This document shows positions 23,405 through 35,400 of a DNA stretch of 64,000 bases, piece by piece. Position 1 is the first letter of the stretch. Every line of letters begins with the position of its first letter. Source of the stretch: Proteromonas lacertae (Eukaryota; Sar; Bigyra; Opalinata; Proteromonadidae); contig NGBS01000595.1 of assembly GCA_002245135.1 (NCBI GenBank), positions 62,001 to 126,000 on the forward strand, written 5' to 3'. The translations under genes and the position numbers were made by a program. Below the pieces are notes generated by a model, which searched no databases, was not told the origin of the DNA, and saw only the letters and a program-made list of their open reading frames with translations.

Positions 23405-23491
23405 GAGATTTTTAGATAAAAAAATTAATGGTGAACCAAAATTTTGAATAACCAGAAAACAAAAAAAATAAAAAACTTATTAAACGCATTC

Positions 23492-23901
23492 TTATTCACA
23501 TTTTAATTTATTAGAATCAGCATATTCAATCATCAATCTAGCTAATACATCCATAGGATCTAAAATTGGTATATTTTTATAAAATTTATCTTTAACAGCT
23601 AAAGGAAGTTCAGTACATCCCAAAATTATCAATTCATCACCTTGTTCAATCAATGTATCCATCAAATTATACAAAATATCTTTAGCTTGTTTAAAATTGT
23701 ATATATTTTATAACATTCTGATAATTTAAGATAGTGTGAATAATTTCCATACACTCTTGTTACTGTTGTTGATAATATCCCAATTTTCGAAATTAGTGGA
23801 CATGTCTGCTGTATGTAATTAATTGTGTTTATGTATTAAACTTAAATTAATACTGCATTTAGCTCGCTTTCATAGATATGTGGATTTAATCTAGATTTCA
23901 T
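23492..23901 (-). pseudogene. Aspartate/glutamate racemase family, C-terminal half only
   Basis: The terminal ORF (23492-23674) contains DELIILGCTELPLAVKD, the second catalytic Cys motif of Asp/Glu racemases, and ILDPMDVLARLMIEYA. Upstream, after a likely 45-nt intron (23809-23853), is KIGILSTTVTRVYGNY, matching the KxGxLATTxT strand of the family. The junction between these two parts (about 23675-23705) is uncertain. The N-terminal half with the first catalytic Cys (CNT) is absent: there are only about 140 bases before the divergent UNC93-like gene. The fragment therefore looks like a truncated gene, unless the first half is on distant exons. Confidence 0.65.
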
Positions 23902-24045
23902 TCTTTGGTGAATTTTTGTAGGGCATCAATTAAAATATGCTTTATAAAAGAATATTAGTTTGTTTACTGTTGATTTATTATTCATACACATTATATTTAA
24001 TAGTGTTTCTGTTTTTGTGTTTTTGCTTTTAGCTTGGAATTTAGA

Positions 24046-25714
24046 ATGAATAAAGAAGTTTTAATATCCCCCAAAAGTCCCAGGCCAACTAATACAAGAA
24101 GTTACACTTTTAGGATATTTCATTTGGCTTTATGTATGGGATTACTCTGTTTTGGATATCTTACTGTTATTGTATAGAGTAACAGTTATTTATTAATAGT
24201 CATTTCAAACACAGTTGAATAAAACTGTAGGTAGCATTGGTATGACTTCCAATTACGTAATCTTTGCTATATCGTGTAATTTTGCTCCAAAAGTAGTTAA
24301 TTGCTTAGGTCTTAAGTATATAAAATTCTTTTATATTATTTAGAAAATCAATGACAATTTTTTCACTTGGATATGTTTTATTAGCATTAGCAAATCTATA
24401 TCCAGCTGCATATATCTTTATCCCAGTAAATATATTAGTTGGCTTTACTGGCGCGATATTTTGGTGTGCTGAAGCTTCTTATTTAGGTAAATTAGCTTAT
24501 AATCAGTCAAGAGACAGTGGGTTATGTATATTTGAGTATCTATATATTTTAGTTTTTGAGTCTGTTACATCTTATTATAACGGAATAATGTTTTGTTTTG
24601 TGGAATTATTTAGTGCATCAGGAAATGCATCTGCAAGTTTTATTTTGACTTATTTGGATAGAAAAGTATAATTATTTTCTAATTGTCTATCTATTAATAG
24701 TATCTATATATAATATTAGCTTCAGTTTGTTTGTTAGCAGCAATTATAATATCTTTTTTGAATGAACCAAATCGAATTAAGCCAGAAATGAAAATAAGTA
24801 ATTTAGAAGATTTAGAACCAAGAGCTTCTGTATATAATAATGAAATATTTAATGTAATTATAGGAAACTCCTTCATTTTTACAAACAATACATCTTATCC
24901 AAAAATCAAAAGAAATGAAATTAATACTGTTTCCATGTTTTTATGCAGGTGTAACGTATTTTAAATCATTACAATTAATAGAAAATCATTTGTTTTAGCT
25001 GATTTCAGTAAATTCGTTGGTGGATATATAGTTGGAGTAGAAAAGAGTGGTTATATTATCTGTGGATATTTCATAATGGGAGCAATTGCTAATATTCTAG
25101 CTGGAAAATTAGCATCAACATTTGTAAAAAGACAAGGTTTATTTGTTGTTGATTTTGTTATGCATATGACATTATATGTTATGTTGTTAGTTATTAAAGT
25201 ATATTCTATTTTTAATAATACATTGTAGTTACCTCATAATAATACATCATTAGATAGTTTTATTAAAGCTTATCTTCTTACTGCATTATTAGCAAGTGGT
25301 AATGGAGTTTCTATCTCTCAAGTATATATTAAATATCGAAATATTATTATATAGCCAATATCAATAGTTCAATCATTTTATACAAATGATAAGGATAGGA
25401 ATTCTGGAGTTTCAAATGCATTAATGTCACAAACGTTAGGAATGAGTGTGGTATTTCTGATAAGTATATTTGTTAATGATCCAAAAATATTTTGGATTAA
25501 ATTGGTGTTTATGATTGTTTGTCAAATAATATCAACTACATGTGTGTATTATTGTAACTTTTGTGTTAAACCTATTGATGGAACAAAACCAAATAGAATT
25601 GAAACTGTTGATAGTGTTGGTGGATCTTTCTTTTCTTCATTATCAGCTGAACAAATTGGTGAATTTATGGTTCCAACAATTGCTGAAGAAGATTTACTTT
25701 ATTTACAAGATTAA
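24046..25714 (+). CDS. UNC93-like major facilitator
   Basis: Nine exons: 24046-24171, 24200-24315, 24344-24525, 24553-24665, 24701-24829, 24864-24955, 24982-25198, 25229-25321, 25355-25714; introns 26-35 nt; 475 residues. The N-terminal TM reads FGYLTVISFQTQLNKTVGSIG, matching the UNC-93 start, followed by ILVGFTGAIFWCAEASYL (the GxGAaxxWxaqgxYL motif), FCFVELFSASGN and LFPCFYAGVTKSF ... DFSKFVG. About eleven TM segments. UNC93 relatives act as channel regulators or trafficking factors rather than proven transporters. The intron 24526-24552 is 27 nt and keeps frame whether or not it is spliced. Confidence 0.88.
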
Positions 25715-25789
25715 TTTTCTTTTTATAAATGTGTATTATTGTTTTTACAATATTAAACAATTTCATTTTAACGACTATTTGATCTATTT

Positions 25790-28003
25790 TAAGGTGTTTG
25801 GCGCCTACCCCCTAGGCAGGCATCCACCGCCAGCGCCGACCAGGCGAGCGCCTCCTGTACTTAGAGAAAATAAAAACATAATAAGTATACAATATTTAAT
25901 CAGTTATGTTATTTAATATATCAAACATTTCTTTTCTATTTCCTATTAAAAATAATGTATTTGAAACTGTTGTAGATTCTAATCTTGTTCTAAAATCTGA
26001 ATTTATCATACAACCATAATGAAAAAGACTTTCACAACTAAATTCTGTTGCTTCAATAGGTAGGTAATGTTGAATTAAAGGTTCAAAATATTTGAAATAT
26101 GTTTTATCTTGTATGGATTGCCAATAACTTAAGCAGTCAAATTTATCATACATTTCTATTTCAAATGTTTTATAATATTCTTCACAATATTTCTTACAAT
26201 CATTAATATAACTTGTAGATATTTCAAACGCTATATTTTTTAATGTGACATTATCGGAATGTAAATATTCTTCATCTTCTTCGCTTTCATCACTTTCATA
26301 TATGTTTTTTACAGCATTTGTTGTGTGTGTCAATGATATTACTGAACAGATTTCTTCATATAATAACTCTCTGTAATCATCTTTTACCATCAACTTATAA
26401 TTTAATGGATTCAACAATGATGCTATCTTTAATTCATTTACATCAGAAGGAAATTTTTCTATGCATATATAATTATATTTATCTGTATTACTAAATCTTT
26501 TAAGCAACTCTTCAATATATTCTAAACATAGACCACTTACGGCTGCATTAATTGATTTTTTCAATCTTAAACTATACATTTCTTTATAATTAATAAGTAT
26601 TCTATGAACTACTTTTAATCTTTTAATTATAATTGTTAATGAACATCAATTTCTTTGAATCAACCTTTTCTGTAATTCGATTAGGGGTTTAAGTATTTTT
26701 ACTATTTCTACAATTAAATCATAATCATTATTATTTGGGAACTCTTCTGTGTAATCTTTATCAATAACCTATAAATAATTACAAAATAATAAAATTGAAA
26801 ATAACATTTACTTGAATATAGGATCTTATATCATTAAAAGATTCAACAAAATGTTGAAGCATGTCGTAGCAAGAGAACCATCTAACATCTATAGCACTTG
26901 GTATTTTGGCAGTTATTGTATTTTACTTTTCTTGATTATATTTTAATATTAAAACTTTCCTTAGTTCTTATAGAAATTGTCCTTCCTGTTTAAATGATCA
27001 TGGAGTTCACTAAATTTATTCACAGATGTTTTAATTATAACTTCCGATCTTAATAATGCGTTATGTAAACGATGACTAAAACAATGTATATGTATAAAGG
27101 AGCACATCTTAATAGCTGCTACCATGTCACTGGCGCTATCGCTTGTTGCCGTTATTATTTAGTCATGTAATATAGTATTTTGTAAATTGTTTAGTATAAT
27201 TGATGTAGTTTCAGACTTTTTATTATCTACTTGTTTTGTATATATTAAATATGATGTAATATTCATATCTTTCATGAAGTCCACAAAAATAGCTAAGTAG
27301 TTTGTCCTTTACCATTCCAATGGTCCATTTGAATATTCACAAATTTAGTGTTTTCTATGTCGCATTCCATTTTCTTTTTTATTAACGATATTATTGAATC
27401 GGTTGTATCTGATATTTGCTTATATGTAGGTAATTTTATATGTAATGTATCAAAAAAACTACTAAACCCATATCCATCTCCAAATCGCAAAGGTCGACAA
27501 TCTATGTGTAACGCTGCCACGTATTGGTAAAGAATTTTTCTATTGATATTGCTGTATGTTGGTATTGTTGTCTGATTAAAGTGTTGGATTAAATTTTTGT
27601 TTTTAATGCACTCTTCACTAAATTTGTGTTTCTTCATTAGATGGCTTTTTAAGTGTGATGTGTTTGAATCCTTTTGTCTACCTAATTATATCTATTATAA
27701 AATAAATACCAATATTGACGTTAAAATTGCATAGGATGCATTTTCTTTTATATACAATACCATCTCTAAATTTTGGTCCAAAAAATATAGCAGATTGACA
27801 AAGAAAACTCATAAAAAAGAATAAAGATTATTTTTTGATAATTATTTTTTTATAGTTACATTATATAGCAATTTCAATACATTTTTATATTTTAAATCAC
27901 TCCCCCTTCACTTTTTATATTTTTATTTTTTATGAAACCCAGCGCCTGCCTGCACCACGGCAACGTAGAAATATCGTAGAACTAGCGCCTTTTTAGCACC
28001 TTA
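25790..28003 (-). mobile_element. hAT-family DNA transposon, degenerate
   Basis: The element is bounded by GC-rich ends in an AT-rich setting: at the left AAGGTGTTTGGCGCCTA (25791-25807) and, inverted at the right, a related end reading AAGGTGCTAAAAAGGCGCTA (28002 down to 27983). Subterminal GC-rich repeats (GGCGCC, CAGCGC, CTAGGCAGG) are as in hAT ends. I could not find a convincing 8-bp target duplication, so the exact limits are uncertain by a few bases. It contains a broken hAT transposase on the minus strand. Its right end nearly touches the next transposase gene. Confidence 0.8.
25896..27790 (-). pseudogene. hAT transposase with BED zinc finger, broken
   Basis: Read on the minus strand from about 27790: a BED-type zinc finger (CILCNFNVNI, then SNTSHLKSHLMKKHKF), a segment ALHIDCRPLRFGDGYGF, then MDHWNGKG, TSDSASDMVAA and HIHCFSHRLHNALL, which are the conserved catalytic-core blocks of hAT transposases. 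The C-terminal dimerisation region is in the long frame 25896-26579 (YLPIEATEFSCESLFHYG, then RTRLESTTVSNTLFLI). The coding sequence is interrupted by several stops and frameshifts (27290, 27160 and about 26580-26990 among them), so it cannot make a complete protein. Confidence 0.85.
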
Positions 28004-28039
28004 GTAATATTTTTCTAAAATGTCTATCATATCTTTCTA

Positions 28040-29741
28040 TTAACTTTACCAAAATAAGATGGCTTAGCAATTTCTAAAGTACTGGAAAGGGATCAAGAAC
28101 CTGTTGATACACCTCCTTCTCCTGATGATTTGGCGGAAATTACCTACAATGTTGATAATTCACCTACACCAGATTCAACTCAAATAGAATCTACATCAAT
28201 TAATCATCATAAGAGTCAGTACACTAAAATAAGTCAAAACCAGCTTGATATTCTGAAGATACTATTCAACAAACATGGTCCTTCATTCTCCATTACTAAA
28301 TATTCTGATAAAACAGGCATTAAGCCTTACAGAATAGAGCAATTAATTAAAAAGTTAAAGAAAGGTGTTAGTATAGACAAATCTTCTACAAAGAAAGGAA
28401 GAAAAAGAATATTAACCAAATCAGATTCAGATTTACTGATTAATCAAATCAGAGAAAACAATAGATGTATATTCAACGATATGAAAGAAACTATCAGCAT
28501 TCAAGCCAATAAAAATGTTTCTATTTCCACTATAAGTAGACACTTAAATCATCGAATGAAACCTACCATTACACTAAAAAGATTTACAATACGCCAAATT
28601 CCTGATGAAAGAACATCAGATTTAATAAACGATAGGAAACATGTCGTTTGCGATATGATAAACTTTATTAGATCTGGGAAAAGGCCAGTGTTCGTTGATG
28701 AAACGCACTGGCGTATGGGATTGGTGCATGGTCGTGCTCGTGCACAGTCTGGAATAACACCAATTGTTCATGGTCCATCAGGTTCTACTGAACTTACAGC
28801 AATCGCCTCTATGTCCGATACTGGAATGTTATATAATGTGGTTATATATGGTAATAATTCAAGTGAAATTTTTATGACAATGCTTCAATGGTAATATATT
28901 GTACTATAATACTGCGTACAGCCCCGAACTTAATCCCATAGAAATGATTTTTGATTTATGGAAAACAAGAGCTGTGTTTTTCCCCGTTGAGTACAACTCC
29001 CCGTTGAGCGATTAGAGACTTTAGAAACAAACTAAATGTATATTCTTACTTATTTTGATGAAATATTGTTACTTTTATACTTACTTTGTCATATAACCTA
29101 TGTCTGCAATATGCTTTTTTGATAACTTTAATATTGTATATATGAAACGCATTTATTTTAATTATTTATTTTAATGTTTTATTCATTACTAGAGACTAAA
29201 ATGAATTAACTGAAATGATTAAAATACTTAAATTCTAATTTGAAGACCTTAAAAACCAAAAAATAAAAATAAATTCAAGCCTCACTCAAGCCAACTTTTT
29301 ACATTTCTTTTTTAGACATGTATAAGTAAATGTTCATTACTTCTAATCATTTCAATTAATCAATTTTAGTCTCTAGTAATGAATAAAACATTAAAATAAA
29401 TAATTAAAATAAATGCGTTTCATATATACAATATTAAAGTTATCAAAAAAGCATATTGCAGACATAGGTTATATGACAAAGTAAGTATAAAAGTAACAAT
29501 TTTTCATCATAATAAGTAAGAATATGCATTTAGTTTGTTTCTAAAGTCTCTAATCGCTCAACGGGGAGTTGTACTCAACGGGGAACAACAAGCTGAAACT
29601 ACATCTTTTCTTAACCATGATCAAAAACTTCAAAGGATAACCGATGCTTTTTCTAATATATCAACTAGCGAGTGTTATAAAGATGTTCAACATGTAATCC
29701 ACGATGTCTACAGTATGGTTTTAAGAGATATTGATGTATGA
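28040..29741 (+). mobile_element. IS630/Tc1-like transposase gene, interrupted
   Basis: The frame 28130-28894 encodes an N-terminal helix-turn-helix part (KYSDKTGIKPYRIEQLIKKL and KKGRKRILTKSDSDLLI) and the first catalytic Asp in PVFVDETHWRMGLVHGRARA. Coding frame upstream to about 28040 (DQEPVDTPPSPDDLAEI) suggests the true start is lost or earlier. The part with the second catalytic Asp is missing near 28890-28900; the third acidic residue is in NTAYSPELNPIEMIFDLWK (another frame, 28905-28970). The C-terminal end lies beyond a foldback insertion, in 29584-29741 (LQRITDAFSNIS ... VYSMVLRDIDV). No clear TIR was found for the element itself. Confidence 0.8.
28982..29583. repeat. Foldback element, 240-bp inverted arms, inside a transposase gene
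   Basis: Left arm 28982-29221 and right arm 29345-29583 are near-perfect inverted copies separated by a 123-bp spacer. Each outer end carries two direct copies of CCCCGTTGAG, starting 17 bases apart (28982 and 28999; mirrored at 29574 and 29557). Inside this is an AT-rich stretch (AAACAAACTAAAT, TTGTTACTTTTATACTTACT) shared with the repeats at 31863 and 59688. It encodes nothing. It lies within the IS630/Tc1-like transposase sequence, which continues on both sides, so it arrived later. Confidence 0.85.
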
Positions 29742-30734
29742 TTTGTCAGTTTTACATCTTTCCTTTTCTTTTTTTCTTTTCTTTTCTTTTTTGTTTTATT
29801 CTTTTTTTGATTATATTTTGTATTTCTCTTTATTTTTTTTGTTGTACATCTGTCACTATAATAAACGTTCTGAATGTGTTTATGATAAAAGTCTCATTTA
29901 TTATAAGCAAATATTCTTATGAATCTTTGTATTTCTTATTTATAAAGAAAGTCTCAGCTTCGTATGTAAGCTATATGCTAATTCAATTAATTTGATTTCG
30001 AATTATTAATTAACTAAAAGCTTCAAAAAATTCTATGAATTATGTTTAGATGAAATCTCGGTTTAGTTTCTTTATATAGTAACTAATGAATGAGAAATCT
30101 TCAAAAAAGTGCAAACTTTGGCTTATAAATTTTACAACATACATTTAAAGATTTCTCATACAAAAAAGTGCAAATACATGGAATGAAGTAAAGATATTTA
30201 AAAAAATCTAGAGAAAAGAAGGCTTGAAGGCTCGAAATTGTTTTTAGCAAAAAATAAACTGTTTTTTGAGAGCAATCCAGTCCAAGATTAAAGGCTCGAA
30301 GAGCTCGTAGAATATTCTACAAAGCTAGTACATATCCAAAGTATAGATTATATAATAAAATATATGGAACTTTGTAAATGTTTATTTTCAGAGAATCTAA
30401 TGTTTTGCAGTGCAAATGCTTTATATTCTATTATAGAGATTATAAACAATGAAACTGATTCTTTTGGGTGATACTGGTACAATTAAATACTAATATTAAA
30501 GACAAATTCTATAGATAACAAATTTCAATGTAAATGTATTTTATTGGTTTAATATTATTATATTGATAAAAATATATATAACTCCGATTGATGTTGTTTT
30601 TAAACCCTAGCTTCATTAAATACATTCACAAATATTGGATGTAATGTTGTAGTTTCTACAATTATTAGATAATGAAATATCCTGAAAAAGAGATTTATTA
30701 ATCTCTTTCTATATCTACATATGTATATTACTAT
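29742..30734. other. Intergenic, no gene seen
   Basis: About 1 kb of AT-rich sequence. It contains a T-rich stretch (29755-29850) and a few short internal repeats: GAGAAATCTTCAAAAAAGTG (30090-30110) loosely mirrors AGATTTCTCATACAAAAAAG (30148-30168), and AGGCTCGAA recurs at 30229 and 30292. No coding sequence with host features was recognised. Confidence 0.5.
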
Positions 30735-31863
30735 ACAATGCCGTTCGAAATAGATTTAAGGGTATTATAAACTTCATAGTTTGTGATAAATCTATTTTGG
30801 TTTGAATGTAATAATTTGCATATACCTTTGTATTTATTACAAAAATTATGTGGAACAATGAAATTTAAAAAAGGTAATGATCTATCTATTTTTCCAAACT
30901 ATATGTTAATATATTATCAAATACTTTCGTAGTGAACCAAGGTCCATAATTCATTCCATGATCTCCAAGCATTATTAGAATTGTATTGTTAAGTATATTA
31001 TGAGTTAATAAGTAGTTCAAATGATTAGAAAAATCTTCATTTGTTCTAAGTAAAGATATTTGTCTTTCCTCATGTGGTTCCATAAAAGTTATATATGAAA
31101 TAAAAGGAATTGACTTGTTATTATAGTATTCTACTGCTTCTGTCAAATAATCTAAATATAATTGATGAAATTGTTTATTTCCCACACATCTAGGTTTGCT
31201 GGCATCCTAATATTATACTATGATTTGATCCTCTATATGATGTGTTACCATATAATTCTGATTTTTTATGACAATCTCCTAATAAATTAATAGAAACATA
31301 ATCACTTTCTTCAAAATCTTCGAAAATGTTTTTTTGTTTCTTTGAAATATCATTAGTTCCATAAAATAATGGTAAATAATTGTGTATCGATCTAGGTCCA
31401 ACAGAATGATATCTAAGCATTTCATAAATGTTACTTCTGGTTTTAAAACGCTTAAGAATATCTATTGTTCTTTTCATTTGTTTTCTAAAAACATATCTTG
31501 ATGCTGCATCAAATTGATATATAATGACAGAATATTTATTATTCTTATTAATTTTTTGCTTTATTGGAATGAAGTGTAAAATATAAAAATTAATACTTTC
31601 AGATATATTTTTTCGAAACTCTATAACTTCTGTTTCGATATATAATTTCTGCATTTTCTATTTTTCATACTATGAATAATTAAATATATACTTTTATCTT
31701 AGCAACTTTTTCTATAAAATTAGTTCTATTATTAAAATTTAAAAAATTAACATAACCACTCTTTTCAAAATATATATTGTTAGTATCTATTTTATAATTA
31801 ATAGCTAATCTGTTATTACATGTTCCATATGTCTTGTTTGGTAAATTCCTGTTTGATCCTATG
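30735..31863 (-). pseudogene. DUF229 (sulfatase-like) protein, degenerate
   Basis: Pieces in family order on the minus strand: YGTCNNRLAINYKID; after a 34-nt intron-like gap, VIIYQFDAASRYVFRKQMKR (the LDxxSRxxFxRxMPRT motif), LRYHSVGPRSIHNYLPLFYG, then PRCVGNKQFHQLYLDYL, TILIMLGDHGMNYG (the SDHGxRxG motif) and, in a further frame, SLPFLNFIVPHNF. Two frame changes, near 31195 and 30888, break the reading frame. The 5' part is missing: the homology stops at the terminal-repeat copy that begins at 31863. Family members are membrane or secreted proteins of the alkaline phosphatase fold with uncertain substrates. Confidence 0.8.
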
Positions 31864-31990
31864 TGTTGTGCGCCGTTTGTCAGAGTTGGCCATTTGTCTA
31901 CCAGACACTTTCAAAACAAACTAAATACATATTCTTACTTGTCTTGATGAAAAATTGTTACTTTTATACTTACTTTGTCATATAACCTAC
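31863..31990 (+). repeat. Terminal repeat copy of the foldback-related family (left-facing end)
   Basis: Starts TGTTGTGCGCCGTTTGTC and holds two direct copies of GCCGTTTGTC/GCCATTTGTC, 17 bases apart, followed by AAACAAACTAAATACATATT and the AT-rich stretch also found in the foldback arms. An inverted, roughly 85-90% identical copy is at 59545-59688. It abuts the broken sulfatase gene. No transposase was found directly attached. Confidence 0.75.
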
Positions 31991-32376
31991 ATCTATGAGT
32001 AACTATTAATTGTCATAATATTGAATAAAAACTATCAAAATATATTCTAGAAATTATGTATATTCCAAATTTTATGTTTTTATTGACATATAATGTCTAG
32101 ATGAGAAGTGTCAGTTACACAGGAATTAAGAATTATTCCCCTTCTGATGTCATTTTTAATTTAAAATTTCATTTTCTTCAACTTTTTTGTTTGTATGTTT
32201 TTTTGATTCAGTCAAAGAGAAAAAATGAATTTCAGCAGACACTTTGAAGAATGTTAAAATATTATATCAAGATATGAAGATATTTCAAAAAAGAAAAATC
32301 AAGCTTGTCATACTTGACAGTTTTTTTTATTTCAGAAAATCAAAATGTAAGTACTATATATTTATATATACATATA

Positions 32377-32409
<33 letters not shown>

Positions 32410-32459
32410 CAAAATACTTACTTTATATTATTTATAAACTGTATATAATACTATCATGT
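31991..32459. other. Non-coding stretch with an ATT microsatellite
   Basis: No gene recognised. A (TTA)n microsatellite of about ten units lies at 32379-32410. The sequence GTAAGTACTATATAT (about 32347) to CATGTACAG (32463) could be an intron leading into the HYDIN fragment that follows. Confidence 0.5.
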
Positions 32460-35400
32460 ACAGCGAAAGGTATAGAAGCATCATTATTTTATGAACATAA
32501 AATAGATGTAATTGATTTTGGTGATAAATTTATTAACAGATAAGCTGAAAGCGCATTTTAATAGAAAATCGAGGTTTAAGAAGTCAAAGATTAACTAGTC
32601 CCAATTATAGAGTAGAAAAAATAATATATCAAATATACAGCAGAATAGTGTTGATTTAGACTTTAGGAGAAAAAATGTATTAATTAGAAGAAAAAAAGCT
32701 CAAGCTCAAGATTTAGATATTGGTTGAAGCACTCAAATAATATCAATGGATCCTGCTTATTTATCATTAGATATTGGTTGAAGTATCACTTACCAATGAA
32801 GGATCAATTAAACCAAATGTAATATTTACTCCACCAAGGTGAATTAGATATAGAAGAAAGTGTAACAATCGAAGTATCTTATACAAGTTCAACTCTTGGT
32901 GAATTTAGTGATCATTTTGAATTTGCATTAAAAGGAGCAACTAATAATGTGATATTAACAATAAAAGGACATGTAGTTGGTCCAACATTCTTCTTTAATA
33001 AGAATAAACTAGATTTTGGTATTGTAAGTTATGCGTTTTTAAACTCAACTGATTTGATATTAAGAAATACTTCCTCTGTTCCATTTATATTCAATTTACG
33101 AGTTCCTCAAGATGGTAATTACTTAAACAAAGAATTCGAAATAATTCAAGCAGTAGCAACAGTATTACCAGAAGGAGAAGAGAAAATCAAAATCAATTTC
33201 ATATCTCAAACAATAAAAGTATATGATTATTGTTTAGCAATTGATATTGAAAGTGTAGGTGAAGCTTTATTAACAATTCCAATAAGTGCTGAATGTCGAG
33301 TAGCTGAAGTAGAATTATTAGAAGAATCATTGAAATATGGAGATTGTTATTTAAGATATACTTATTATCGAACTTTAACATTAAAGAATAAATCCAATTT
33401 ATATGCTCAATTTGAAAACAGAACAAGATGAAAGAAGTAAATCGATTAGTAGTTATTTCCCTGATCCAGCTAAAGGTGTAATTGGACCAATGGCAACTCA
33501 AATGATTAAAGTTTAATTAAATCCTGAGAAATTAGGTGATATGAGAATTCCATTATATATTCAAATAATTGGCAGTCAATATCCTCCTATTAGTATTAGA
33601 AGCAAATGGACTTGGACCAGTGATAAAGTCAAATTTAAATCATATAAAATTTGGTGATATAACTTGTTTAGATACTCATACAAAAGAATTTACAATAACT
33701 AATCCAACTTCAATTCCAGCTTTTTATAAATTAGATTTTGAACGAGGATTTTATTTTAATACTGATATAGTTGATGGTATATTACAAAGTAAAGAATCTC
33801 AAAAGATAGTAGTTAGTTGCATGTTGGAAGATGTATTAGCTTATAAAGATACAATATACATAGCAGCAACTGAAGGAGATAGTGCAATTCTTCCAGTTAC
33901 AGCTAAATGTATAATAACAACAATATTTTGAGAAGATCCAGTAGATGTAATTAATTTTGGTGATCAATTCACAAACAGAACAATCGAAAGAGTATTTTTA
34001 TTAGAAAATCGAGGTTTAAGAAGTCAAAGATTAACTTGGATAAATCAAACTGCAACAGAAAAAGAAAAATCTTTTAAAGCCAATAAATCAAATATGGAAA
34101 GTGAAATGAATTAAAACCTTATGAAGCTATATTTACAATAACTCACAATGCAATCGAATTAATACCCAATACTGCTTGAAATTTTGTAACATCTGGAAGT
34201 TGTGAAAAACCCTGTGAAGTGATGAAAATGTTTTCTTGTTTGAGGAAATTTGATGGAGAAATAAGAAATAATGAAGCAAAAGAAACCGAAGTAAAAGTGA
34301 AGTTTATGAATCCATTAATTCAATGCTTAGAAGAGAAAATCGAAGTTCAAAGTAAGACAGTTGTATTTAAGAATATATCAACATTGAGTTTAGATGTGAT
34401 AATAAGTATAGCAGCTCCATTATTATTGAGTATGAATGAATTCCATTTAGAACCAAATGAATTAATGAATGTGACAGTGAAATTTGATCCAAATTATAAA
34501 GATGATAAAATCTCATGTAAAATAAATGGAATATTGAATATAAGATATGAAGATCATCCTCAGAAAGATTCAATTCCATGTGTAGCTGATGTTGCCTTTC
34601 CCAATTTATGGTTATCTCAAAATGATTTTGATTTTGAACTGAAAATCGTCGAACAATTCCTTGTCCTTATCATTGGGAATTAGAAATAGATGAAACTGAA
34701 AATCAAACATCTCCAATCAATTAAGTATTTGAAATCACTCCAATTCAAGGTATTTTATAACTAGGTGAATGTGAAGAAATGGAATTGAGATATTCTGGAA
34801 TACCACATGTATTATCAAGAGCATTGGGTAAATGTTATGTAGATGGAGGACCAGTTTATAATATCAAAATGAAAGGTGAAAGTTCAGTCGTATCTTATAG
34901 ATTGGATAAACAGAATATTGATTTTAGTAGAATTCCTTATATGAAAGTAGAAGAAAGAGATTTTCATATATTTAATACAGGTTCAGTAGATTTTCCATTT
35001 AAAATCTCAACTGATAGTGTATCTCGACCTGGTTTAGTTGGTGTTTCACATGTAATGGATTAATTCCATCTCATGATCAACAAAGAATCTCTGTTAAAAT
35101 GAGAGTAGTAATTCCAGATTCAGTAATAGAGAAATTAGTAATAGAAATAGCTCATTATGTTCCAATAGATTTTCTACTTTATATAACAGGTATTTATGCA
35201 AATATCAAAGCGAATGGTGCTGAATACCAGATAATTGGGAATATTACTTAGAAGAAGCTGATAGATTGATTGAATTATCCAATACAGAACATCCATTATC
35301 ATTCCCAGCTTTACCATCACCAATCAAACAACAACCATCTTTACCTAAAGTAGTAGAATCTTCAATAAATGAAAGTAATAATAACACTATTATAAATACT

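Noticed and set aside
30452-30490. Start of a small GTPase (MKLILLGDTGT)
   Set aside because: Stops after a few codons and no G-domain motif or intron follows.
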